Positions 1 through 5,678 of a stretch of DNA of 18,232 bases are shown piece by piece. The DNA comes from Desulfonema limicola (GTDB taxonomy: Bacteria > Desulfobacterota > Desulfobacteria > Desulfobacterales > DYRC01): the NCBI GenBank assembly GCA_020718925.1, contig DYRC01000045.1:1-18232 (forward strand), given 5' to 3'. Positions within the stretch are counted from its first letter, which is position 1, and every line of letters begins with the position of its first letter. The translations under genes were made by a program, and so were the position numbers. The notes beneath the pieces were generated by a model that was not told the origin of the DNA, did no database searches, and was given only the letters and a program-made list of their open reading frames with translations.

Positions 1-17
1 TTATAATTCAAAATTCA

Positions 18-45
18 TTGAATTTACTCGTATATACTCTACATT
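18..45 (+). promoter_or_regulatory. Weak candidate promoter for the Uma2 gene
   Basis: TTGAAT (18-23) and TACATT (40-45) are separated by 16 nt in a very AT-rich leader, and the gene starts at 79. ATTCA/TGAAT half-sites recur (13-23, 46-58) and could pair, but AT-rich sequence produces such matches by chance. The call rests on pattern alone. Confidence 0.22.
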
Positions 46-78
46 GAATATAAATTCATCTAAATCAAGGAATATCTT

Positions 79-645
79 ATGCAGCCCCAAACCGTACCGT
101 ATCTGACTGAAGAAGAGTATCTTGAATTTGAAAGAAATTCAGATATACGACATGAATATTTTGACGGCGAAATCTTTGCCATGTCCGGCGGGTCGGAAGC
201 GCACAATCTGATTGTGGCAAATGTGGTGATTACGCTGGGAAATCAGTTGAAAAAAAAGCCATGCCGGGTGTATCCGAGCGATATGCGTTTAAAAATTGAT
301 AAAACAAGGCTTTACACTTATCCTGATGTGATGATTGTCTGCGGTGAGAGAAAATTTGATGATCAGTATAAAGATATGCTGCTCAATCCTGATGTGATTA
401 TTGAGGTGCTGTCAGACTCCACCGAAAATTATGATCGGGGCAAAAAATTTGAACATTATCAGAAAATTGAATCGCTTAAGGAATATGTGCTGATTCATCA
501 GAATATCCGCAAGATAGAAAGGTTTTTAAAAACAGAGCATTGCCGGTGGATATGGGATGAAACAGATGATGAACATATTGAAATAACTCTTGAATCAGTC
601 GGATGTACGCTGAATATTGATGATGTTTATGATAAAATTTCATAA
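79..645 (+). CDS. Uma2 family (DUF820) endonuclease-like protein
   Basis: This 188-residue protein has the usual length and layout of the Uma2 family, which has a PD-(D/E)XK restriction-endonuclease-like fold. The N-terminal 'T-EEY-EFE' opening leads to the 'HEYFDGEIFAMSGGSEAHN' segment (about residues 25-43). The core acidic residues lie in 'YTYPDVMIV' (about 79-87) and 'PDVIIEVLSDST' (about 104-115), followed by 'YDRGKKFEHYQKI' and 'KEYVLI'. These match the family's D...E-V-x-S-x-S-T pattern, so the predicted nuclease site looks intact. The physiological role of Uma2 proteins is largely unknown, and they often occur as many scattered copies per genome. AAGG precedes the ATG at about 8 nt. 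The gene lies in AT-rich DNA next to an aminotransferase gene fragment and an accessory cassette, consistent with acquired DNA. Family assignment is confident; function is not. Confidence 0.9.
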   Translation: MQPQTVPYLTEEEYLEFERNSDIRHEYFDGEIFAMSGGSEAHNLIVANVVITLGNQLKKKPCRVYPSDMRLKIDKTRLYTYPDVMIVCGERKFDDQYKDMLLNPDVIIEVLSDSTENYDRGKKFEHYQKIESLKEYVLIHQNIRKIERFLKTEHCRWIWDETDDEHIEITLESVGCTLNIDDVYDKIS

Positions 646-657
646 AGGATTAAACCA

Positions 658-768
658 TTGCAATTCATTGACCTTAAAGCCCAGCAGCAGAGAATCAGGG
701 CAAACATTGTGTCAAAATTTTCATCCGAACTGATTGAAAAATTTGATTTAAGAATGCTGCTCAAGTGA
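658..768 (+). pseudogene. 5' stub of a DegT-type aminotransferase gene
   Basis: A 36-codon reading frame starts at TTG 658 with an AAAGGA ribosome-binding site (644-649) overlapping the Uma2 stop. It encodes MQFIDLKAQQQRIRA and then unrelated residues to a TGA at 766-768. The first 49 bp repeat the start of the intact aminotransferase gene at 2848 with two differences. After residue 15 the homology ends abruptly, and the remaining 21 residues do not resemble the aminotransferase. The stub therefore cannot encode an active enzyme. It is either a remnant left when DNA was inserted at the aminotransferase start or a small duplication scar. Its 3' end overlaps the end of the opposing retropepsin-like gene by 21 bp. 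Whether the peptide is made is unknown. Confidence 0.72.
659..707 (+). repeat. Direct repeat, copy A (aminotransferase 5' end)
   Basis: This 49-bp segment matches 2849-2897 at 47 of 49 positions, in the same orientation and 2190 bp apart. The differences are at 675/2865 and 705/2895. Homology begins at the second base of the start codon and does not extend upstream. Confidence 0.93.
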
Positions 769-1242
769 ACCAAAATAAAAAAATTGTTCGCCCATCTTTA
801 TTCCGGGATCAAGTGCAAATCTTATGTGTTGCAAAAATCCTTCATAACCAAGCACTATCGGAGGTCCTGTCCATTCTTCCGAAACAAAAACTGTAGCCTC
901 AAAGGTCAAATCATTGCCTGAATCGGGGGATGCCAACAAACTCATATTTATCCGATTCAGACAACCATCAAATTTTCCTAATCTTGTAGATATTGTGCTT
1001 CTTGCCTCAGTTGATAAACAAAGTTTATCCATAAGCAGCGTTGCAATATTTCCTCCGATAACTGTCCATCGTGCGCCTGTGTCTAAAAAGGCATATTCTG
1101 TAAAATCCAAATCATCTATTCTGCACATTACGCCAACCGTAATGGAATCTCTGTTATTGACTTTATAAGAATTTAAATATGTTGAATATCCTATACTCCA
1201 TGGCTCTAAGTTACTGTTATTAATTTTCAATAATTGCGACAT
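748..1242 (-). CDS. Retropepsin-like aspartic protease
   Basis: This 164-residue protein carries the aspartic-protease signature 'FLDTGA' with catalytic D54-T55-G56, preceded by hydrophobic strands and followed by a 'TVIGG' strand. Near the C-terminus, 'IVLGYEGFLQHIRFALDP' (residues 129-146) matches the conserved C-terminal segment of single-domain bacterial retropepsins, in which an I-L-G precedes an F-L helix. Such enzymes act as homodimers with one aspartate from each subunit. No signal peptide or membrane segment is visible, so it is probably cytoplasmic. It is the last gene of a three-gene operon, 3 bp after the DUF5678-like gene, with GGGGAA upstream of its ATG. Its natural substrate is unknown; a partner encoded in the same operon is one possibility. 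Its 3' end overlaps the opposing aminotransferase stub. Confidence 0.8.
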   Translation of the reverse strand: MSQLLKINNSNLEPWSIGYSTYLNSYKVNNRDSITVGVMCRIDDLDFTEYAFLDTGARWTVIGGNIATLLMDKLCLSTEARSTISTRLGKFDGCLNRINMSLLASPDSGNDLTFEATVFVSEEWTGPPIVLGYEGFLQHIRFALDPGIKMGEQFFYFGSLEQHS

Positions 1243-1245
1243 ATT

Positions 1246-1905
1246 CTAACTTTCCCCTACTTGGAAAAATGTTGCGCCTGAAAGTTTATTTGCCTCTTTC
1301 AAAGATTGTTGTAACTCAATACGATTGTTATGATAACCGATTAAAACACCTTTCTTCAAAGCCACCCACATTCCTTTATATTTCGATGACTCCCGATAAA
1401 TCCACAAAGCATTTTCTTTGCTCCCATCCCCTGTTGCTGAAGTTCCTATTCTTATTTTAGGCTTAGCTAATATTTTTCGCCAGTTATCTATTTTTTTTGA
1501 AATTATGTGTTTACTTGTTGATAAGATATCATGAGCCTCCGAGATATGACCACTCTCAACTAAATTCCTCACACGGTCTGAAATCAATTTTTCATCCTCA
1601 GTTTTATTCTCAATTACAGATGAGGAACTTTCTGTTGTTTCAGTCCAAAAGCATAAAGACTGAGAAAAGCTACTTGAGATAAACGATATATCTGTATGTG
1701 AAGATAAATCATATAGTCGTTTTTCTTTTCGTTCTATTTCAGAAACCCATTTTTCAATAGCATTTTCCTTTTTGGTTTGATGGGAAAATTTATACGGCAT
1801 ACGAAAAGTCAAACATTGATTTGATGTAGCAGCAGAAGATGCTATGACTATATCAATATCCTGATAAGGAAAACCGGTATATGAAATATTTTTCTCACAA
1901 TCCAT
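1246..1905 (-). CDS. Protein with DUF5678-like C-terminal domain
   Basis: This 219-residue protein is the middle gene of the retropepsin cassette. The C-terminal 45 residues (about 174-219, 'YKGMWVALKKGVLIGYHNN...LQQSLKEANK...ATFFQV') resemble DUF5678, a small beta-strand/helix domain with a W-V-A-L core. The middle section (about 105-150) is a charged helical segment, 'LVESGHISEAHDIL...NWRKILAKP', with an arrangement typical of a short helical repeat. The N-terminal 100 residues are Ser/Glu/Lys-rich, probably partly disordered, and unrecognised. Its ATG overlaps the stop of the upstream gene by one base (TAATG), which implies translational coupling. I infer that it works with the neighbouring protease, as substrate, adaptor or regulator, but no catalytic motif is visible. 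Confidence 0.68.
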   Translation of the reverse strand: MDCEKNISYTGFPYQDIDIVIASSAATSNQCLTFRMPYKFSHQTKKENAIEKWVSEIERKEKRLYDLSSHTDISFISSSFSQSLCFWTETTESSSSVIENKTEDEKLISDRVRNLVESGHISEAHDILSTSKHIISKKIDNWRKILAKPKIRIGTSATGDGSKENALWIYRESSKYKGMWVALKKGVLIGYHNNRIELQQSLKEANKLSGATFFQVGES

Positions 1906-2669
1906 TATATATCACCTTTGAGAGAAATTTCATCAGCCATATTTACCAATTCATCAAAAAGCTCTGAAAGTCTGTCTTTAGGCAAATTATCAGAAAATTC
2001 CTGTGAAGTATTTATATCTAACTCCACCCTACATGCACTTGATAACCCATAAGGAATGATAGGTTGTATCGTTTTATCAGCAGAATTTAATTGAAGATGC
2101 AATCTTCCGAATTTCATTACTGACCATTTAGAAAGACGATTTATAGACAGTTGATCGACAGAACCGGATTCACGAGGACGATTTATCTGATATAAAAAAT
2201 CTGACGAATTAATCGGATCCAGTTTAATACAAGGAAGATATTTTGAAATCCTATTATATCCTTCTGTCTTATTTTCAACTGGTTGAAATAAAACTACTCC
2301 CAAAGCCAGGCGATTTATAGAATTACAAATGTTCAAACATTTTTTTGCTAATTGATAAAAACTATCTCTTACTTCAAAAAATTGTCCAATAATTGGCAAG
2401 CCTTCATCTCCATAAATATCAGGGGGGGTATATATCAAATCAGTCCGTATTGGATTTATACTTAATATCAGCTTTCCTTTTTCAAACAATCCTTCATATT
2501 GATAAGATTGTTCTTTAGGACGGGAAGAACTGGCTTCCGGCTGTTCCTGCATCAGTTTTTCCCATAATGCAGTATCAACGCCTGAAGTATCCGCTGAAAA
2601 TGCAGAGACTCTTAGAACCTCAACAAGCCATGATTCTGAGATCACCTGATTTTGTAAATTATCATCCAT
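1905..2669 (-). CDS. Conserved-looking hypothetical protein, first gene of retropepsin cassette
   Basis: I do not recognise a named family for this 254-residue protein. It has no signal peptide or membrane helix. Residues about 55-90 are beta-rich ('GKLILSINPIRTDLIYTP'). The section from about 100 to 190 alternates a helix ('DSFYQLAKKCLNICNSINRLALGVVLFQPVE') with a notably ordered 'LDPINSSDFLYQINRPRES' stretch and then 'INRLSKWSV'. The dense pattern of N-R, W and D residues there suggests a conserved core rather than random sequence. The start at 2669 has an excellent GAGG five bases upstream, and a promoter-like TATAAT lies about 24 bases upstream of the ATG. It is translationally coupled to the DUF5678-like gene. 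Base composition is AT-rich compared with genes from 2848 onward. Function is unknown. Confidence 0.75.
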   Translation of the reverse strand: MDDNLQNQVISESWLVEVLRVSAFSADTSGVDTALWEKLMQEQPEASSSRPKEQSYQYEGLFEKGKLILSINPIRTDLIYTPPDIYGDEGLPIIGQFFEVRDSFYQLAKKCLNICNSINRLALGVVLFQPVENKTEGYNRISKYLPCIKLDPINSSDFLYQINRPRESGSVDQLSINRLSKWSVMKFGRLHLQLNSADKTIQPIIPYGLSSACRVELDINTSQEFSDNLPKDRLSELFDELVNMADEISLKGDI

Positions 2670-2692
2670 ATCAACCTCAATAAGTCAATCTG

Positions 2693-2722
2693 ATTATACA
2701 CCCAAATTAAATTGGATTTTAA
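2693..2722 (-). promoter_or_regulatory. Candidate promoter of the three-gene cassette
   Basis: On the minus strand, a perfect TATAAT (plus 2693-2698) lies 24 nt upstream of the ATG at 2669, with TTAAAA (plus 2717-2722) 18 nt further upstream. A second overlapping candidate has consensus TTGACA (plus 2738-2743) and TAAAAT (plus 2716-2721) with 16-nt spacing. Either would give a short leader. This is pattern-based sigma-70 reasoning. Confidence 0.45.
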
Positions 2723-2796
2723 TAGTTATTTAAGTTCTGTCAATCCTTTTTTTAAAATAAGAGTTGCCATTGAAAGATTGTTTCTTTACAGTTTGA

Positions 2797-2825
2797 TTGA
2801 CCAGTTTTTGGAAAACTGATAAAAG
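2797..2825 (+). promoter_or_regulatory. Candidate promoter with internal palindrome, upstream of aminotransferase
   Basis: TTGACC (2797-2802) and TAAAAG (2820-2825) are spaced 17 nt apart, just ahead of the Shine-Dalgarno at 2838-2843. The spacer is almost filled by a perfect 7-bp inverted repeat, CAGTTTT-TGG-AAAACTG (2802-2818). A repressor bound there would cover the promoter, so it could be an operator, but no cognate regulator is visible. Confidence 0.35.
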
Positions 2826-2847
2826 TATTCAAAACAAAGGGGGAATG

Positions 2848-3975
2848 ATGCAATTCATTGACCTGAAAGCCCAGCAGCAGAGAATCAGGGCAAAAATAGA
2901 AGAAAATATCCGGCGCGTTCTGGATCACGGGCAATATATTTTAGGACCGGAAATCGGCGAGTTGGAAAAGCGGCTGTCCGAATATGTCGGCGTGAAACAT
3001 GCCATTTCCTGCGCTTCCGGCACAGACGCTCTGCTCATGGCATTGATGGCGTATAATGTGAAACCCGGTGATGTGATTATCACAACGCCGTTCACCTTTA
3101 TCGCCACTGCCGAAGTGGTCAGTCTGATCGGCGCAAAACCGGTATTTGCAGATATTGATCCGAAAACCTTCAACCTTGATCCGGAAAAACTTGAGGAAAC
3201 AATCGTCAAACTCCCCTCTCCGCTTCGGGGATGGGTCAAAGGCATTATTGCCGTTGATTTGTTCGGACTTCCGGCAGATTATGACGCCATCAACGCCATT
3301 GCAAAAAAATACGGGCTATTTGTGATTGAAGATGCGGCGCAGTCTTTCGGCGCGGAATATCACGGTAAAAAAACCTGCTCACTTGCCGATATGTCCTGCA
3401 CCTCTTTTTTTCCGGCAAAGCCTTTGGGCTGCTACGGAGACGGCGGCGCGGTATTCACCAATGACGACAATACTGCCGATCTGCTGCGCTCAATTCGGAA
3501 TCACGGACAGGGAAATGACCGATATGACAATGTGAGAATCGGTATCAACGGGCGCATGGACACAATTCAGGCGGCGATTCTGCTTGCCAAACTGGATATT
3601 TTCCCGGAAGAAGTGGTTTTGCGCCAAAAAGCTGCCCAGAGATACACAGAACTTCTCACTTCTCATTTCTCACTTCTCACTCCTTCCGTCCCGGAAGGTC
3701 TGATGAGCGTCTGGGCGCAGTATTCGCTTCTTGCCCGCGATTCGCATGTCCGAAAGCGCGTTCAGGATGCGTTGGCAGAAGCAAAAATTCCCACAGCCAT
3801 TTATTATCCCAAGCCGCTTCATTTGCAGCAGGCATTTGCATCTCTGGGCTATAAACAGGGCGATTTTCCGATTACCGAAGACTGTGCAGCCCGGATTTTC
3901 AGCCTTCCCATGCACCCGTATCTTGCGCCGCAGGAGCAGGAAAAGATCGTAAATATTATCGGTGATATGAAATGA
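2848..3975 (+). CDS. DegT/DnrJ/EryC1/StrS (WbpE-like) sugar aminotransferase
   Basis: This 375-residue PLP-dependent enzyme closely follows the WbpE type, which transfers an amino group from glutamate to a 3-keto UDP-N-acetyl-hexuronic acid during surface polysaccharide synthesis. Landmarks are the opening 'MQFIDLKAQQQRIR', 'GQYILGPE' (29-36), the cofactor-phosphate segment 'SGTDALL' (57-63), D162 in 'EDAAQSFGA' for the pyridine nitrogen, the Schiff-base lysine K191 in 'SFFPAKPLGCYGDGGA', and 'NGRMDTIQAAIL'. ATG 2848 is preferred over 2845 because the purine-rich AGGGGG at 2838-2843 then has 4 rather than 1 nt spacing. Residues about 121-131 ('KLPSPLRGWVK') are extra relative to WbpE and coincide with a GC-rich palindrome. 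The gene shares ATGA with livM downstream. Its exact sugar substrate cannot be told from sequence. Confidence 0.92.
   Translation: MQFIDLKAQQQRIRAKIEENIRRVLDHGQYILGPEIGELEKRLSEYVGVKHAISCASGTDALLMALMAYNVKPGDVIITTPFTFIATAEVVSLIGAKPVFADIDPKTFNLDPEKLEETIVKLPSPLRGWVKGIIAVDLFGLPADYDAINAIAKKYGLFVIEDAAQSFGAEYHGKKTCSLADMSCTSFFPAKPLGCYGDGGAVFTNDDNTADLLRSIRNHGQGNDRYDNVRIGINGRMDTIQAAILLAKLDIFPEEVVLRQKAAQRYTELLTSHFSLLTPSVPEGLMSVWAQYSLLARDSHVRKRVQDALAEAKIPTAIYYPKPLHLQQAFASLGYKQGDFPITEDCAARIFSLPMHPYLAPQEQEKIVNIIGDMK
2849..2897 (+). repeat. Direct repeat, copy B (inside intact aminotransferase gene)
   Basis: This is the intact-gene counterpart of the 49-bp repeat at 659-707, with 47 of 49 bases identical. 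It encodes the first 16 residues of the aminotransferase. Confidence 0.93.
3213..3235 (+). repeat. GC-rich palindromic element inside a coding region
   Basis: A hairpin-forming sequence, CCCTCTCCG/CGGGGATGG around a 3-nt loop with one mismatched pair, lies in frame in the aminotransferase gene and encodes the extra 'PSPLRGW' residues. Positions 3213-3234 match 9696-9717 of the intergenic palindromic element at 19 of 22 bases. It may be a member of a dispersed palindromic repeat family that has inserted in frame. Confidence 0.6.
3653..3680 (+). repeat. Heptanucleotide tandem repeat, four units
   Basis: TTCTCAC, TTCTCAT, TTCTCAC and TTCTCAC follow one another without a gap, so only one base of 28 departs from a perfect repeat. 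The repeat lies in the aminotransferase coding frame and encodes a Leu/Thr/Ser-rich stretch. Gain or loss of a unit would shift the frame. Confidence 0.85.
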
Positions 3976-4853
3976 ACGCTTATTATCTTCAATTAATTAC
4001 CTTTATCGGTGTGAACACACTGCTGGCGCTGGGCTTGAATATGCTCATGGGATATGCGGGGCAGATTTCATTAGGACACGGGGCGTTTTACGGAATCGGT
4101 GCATACACCACCGCGATTTTATGCGTCAGGTACGGATTTTCTCCGTGGATAGCCCTGCCATGTGCGATATTGCTGGCAACGGGCGTGGCGTTTCTGATCG
4201 GTATTCCGATGTTGAAGCTTTCCGGCTATTATCTGGGCATGGGAACGCTCGGCTTCGGCATGATTGTTGCCATTATTTTTCGGGAATGGGCAGGCTTTAC
4301 CGGCGGCGCGTCCGGCTTTGTGGGCATTCCACCGCTGGATCTCGGCTCAATTTCGTTAAACTCAGGATATAATTATGCGCTACTGGTATGGGCAGTCGTT
4401 GTGATCACCATGCTGATCTGCCGCAGACTGATCCGATCCCGGATGGGCAGAGCTTTGCGCTCTATCCATGACAGCGAACGGGCGGCGGCGGCAGTGGGCG
4501 TGAATACCCAAAGGCTGAAGTTGCAGATTTTTGTGTTCAGTGCGGGTGTTGCGGCATTGGCAGGATTTTTATATGCCCATTTTGTGAGCTTTATCAGCCC
4601 CGGTTCTTTTGACTTTCTGGCGTCAATACGAATGGTAACGATGGTGGTTATCGGCGGCATGGCAAGCGTCTGGGGCGCAATTTTAGGCGCGTCTCTTCTC
4701 ACGCTTCTTCCTGAGTGGCTTCACGCATTTTCGGATTTTGAAATGGTGATTTACGGGCTGATTCTGATGCTGGTGATGATTTTCATGCCCCAGGGATTGA
4801 CAAGAGGCATTTCGGACATGCTCGGACGGGCAAAAGATAGTCGCGGGCGCTGA
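3972..4853 (+). CDS. livM: Branched-chain amino acid ABC transporter permease, LivM family
   Basis: This 293-residue, highly hydrophobic inner-membrane protein has about eight or nine predicted helices. It carries the LivM hallmark 'NMLMGYAGQISLGHGAFYGIGAY' region (about 23-45, conserved in two parts), 'GGASGFVGIPPL' (about 115-126), and the cytoplasmic coupling loop 'GVNTQRLKLQIFVFSAGVAALAG' around residues 177-200. LivM pairs with LivH to form the channel of hydrophobic amino acid importers, powered by LivG and LivF with a periplasmic binding protein. None of these partners is in the window. The start overlaps the aminotransferase stop by 4 nt (ATGA), so the two are translationally coupled. 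This is an odd pairing with no obvious pathway link. The family is clear, but the actual substrate (amino acid, urea or short amide) cannot be told. Confidence 0.9.
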   Translation: MNAYYLQLITFIGVNTLLALGLNMLMGYAGQISLGHGAFYGIGAYTTAILCVRYGFSPWIALPCAILLATGVAFLIGIPMLKLSGYYLGMGTLGFGMIVAIIFREWAGFTGGASGFVGIPPLDLGSISLNSGYNYALLVWAVVVITMLICRRLIRSRMGRALRSIHDSERAAAAVGVNTQRLKLQIFVFSAGVAALAGFLYAHFVSFISPGSFDFLASIRMVTMVVIGGMASVWGAILGASLLTLLPEWLHAFSDFEMVIYGLILMLVMIFMPQGLTRGISDMLGRAKDSRGR

Positions 4854-4943
4854 TATATTTATTCAGATTTTTTTTAAAATATGATAATAGATAAATTGTC
4901 AACGGACAGGGCTTTCCCTGAAAGAAAGTGTGAGAGGAAGATG

Positions 4944-5678
4944 ATGAATTTCCTGATAAAAAAACTTGTATTTCTGAGTATGATGCTTTTATCTGCCGCA
5001 AACAGCATGGCTGCGGATGAAGCGGGTTTTCCGATTATTTTTGAGGCGACCCGGCGTGCGGTTTTATCGGCAGAAATTGCCGGCGTGTTGAAAGATTTGA
5101 AATATGACGTGGGCGATCATGTCAGAAAAGGCGCGGTGATTGCCGAAGTGGAGACCGGAGAACTTCAGTTGAGAATCAAGCGGAATAACATGGGCTTGAA
5201 ATATCTGGATGTTCAGGTGGAAGATTTGACAAAACTGAGTCAGCGCGGGCTGGGAACCAATGAAAGCGTGGCAAAGGCAAATATGGAAAGAGATGTAACC
5301 CGCACGGACAACGAAATTTTAAACCGCCAGATTGCCCATGCCCGAATCATTGCGCCGTTTGACTGTGCGGTATTGAAGCGGCAGGCACAGCCTCACGAAT
5401 GGGTAACTGCCGGGCAGCCGGTGCTGGAAGTCATAGATAGCGAGCGTCTGAAAGCCGTTGCCAATATTCCTACGCATTTAGCCGTAGGACTTCAGAAAGG
5501 CGCGGTTCACAGTATGTATGTGCATGATCTCAAAGTGTCGGTGGATGCGAAAGTAACGGCAATCGCGCCGCAGGTGGATGAACGCAGCAACACGGCACAG
5601 GTGATTTGGACTGTGGAAAAATCTTCCAAAGATTTGTTTGCAGGCATGAAAGGCGAGGTCAAGATTGGCGGCAAATAA
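4944..5678 (+). CDS. Secreted HlyD/RND-type periplasmic adaptor protein
   Basis: This 244-residue protein begins with a classical signal peptide (hydrophobic residues about 8-18, probable cleavage after 'NSMA', residue 23). Two lipoyl half-motifs flank a short helical hairpin. The first is 'AEIAGVLKDLKYDVGDHVRKGAVIAEVE' (about 43-70), the hairpin spans about 75-130, and the return half is 'ARIIAPFDCAVLKRQAQPHEWVTAGQPVLEV' (about 133-163). A beta-barrel domain then ends in 'AGMKGEVKIGG'. This is the fold of membrane-fusion adaptors of RND and HlyD systems, though short. ATG 4944 gives 6-nt spacing from GAGG; ATG 4941 is an alternative. The gene overlaps the next by 14 nt. No RND pump or outer-membrane channel gene is present, so it probably serves the adjoining GAF-HlyD and M50-HlyD proteins. 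Confidence 0.86.
   Translation: MNFLIKKLVFLSMMLLSAANSMAADEAGFPIIFEATRRAVLSAEIAGVLKDLKYDVGDHVRKGAVIAEVETGELQLRIKRNNMGLKYLDVQVEDLTKLSQRGLGTNESVAKANMERDVTRTDNEILNRQIAHARIIAPFDCAVLKRQAQPHEWVTAGQPVLEVIDSERLKAVANIPTHLAVGLQKGAVHSMYVHDLKVSVDAKVTAIAPQVDERSNTAQVIWTVEKSSKDLFAGMKGEVKIGGK

Noticed and set aside
914..1460. Plus-strand frames opposite the retropepsin and DUF5678-like genes
   Set aside because: The minus-strand genes show catalytic motifs, good spacing and ribosome-binding sites. The plus frames are short and featureless.
659..2897. The 49-bp direct repeats as target-site duplications or att sites of a transposon or integrative element
   Set aside because: No transposase, integrase or terminal inverted repeats were found between them, the length is too great for a simple target duplication, and copy A sits beyond the cassette's last gene inside a coding stub. 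Kept only as evidence of rearrangement.
4854..4890. AT-rich stretch after livM with a T-run as terminator or TATGATAAT as promoter
   Set aside because: No GC-rich stem precedes the T-run, and no acceptable -35 sits at proper distance from the -10-like sequence, so neither call can be supported.
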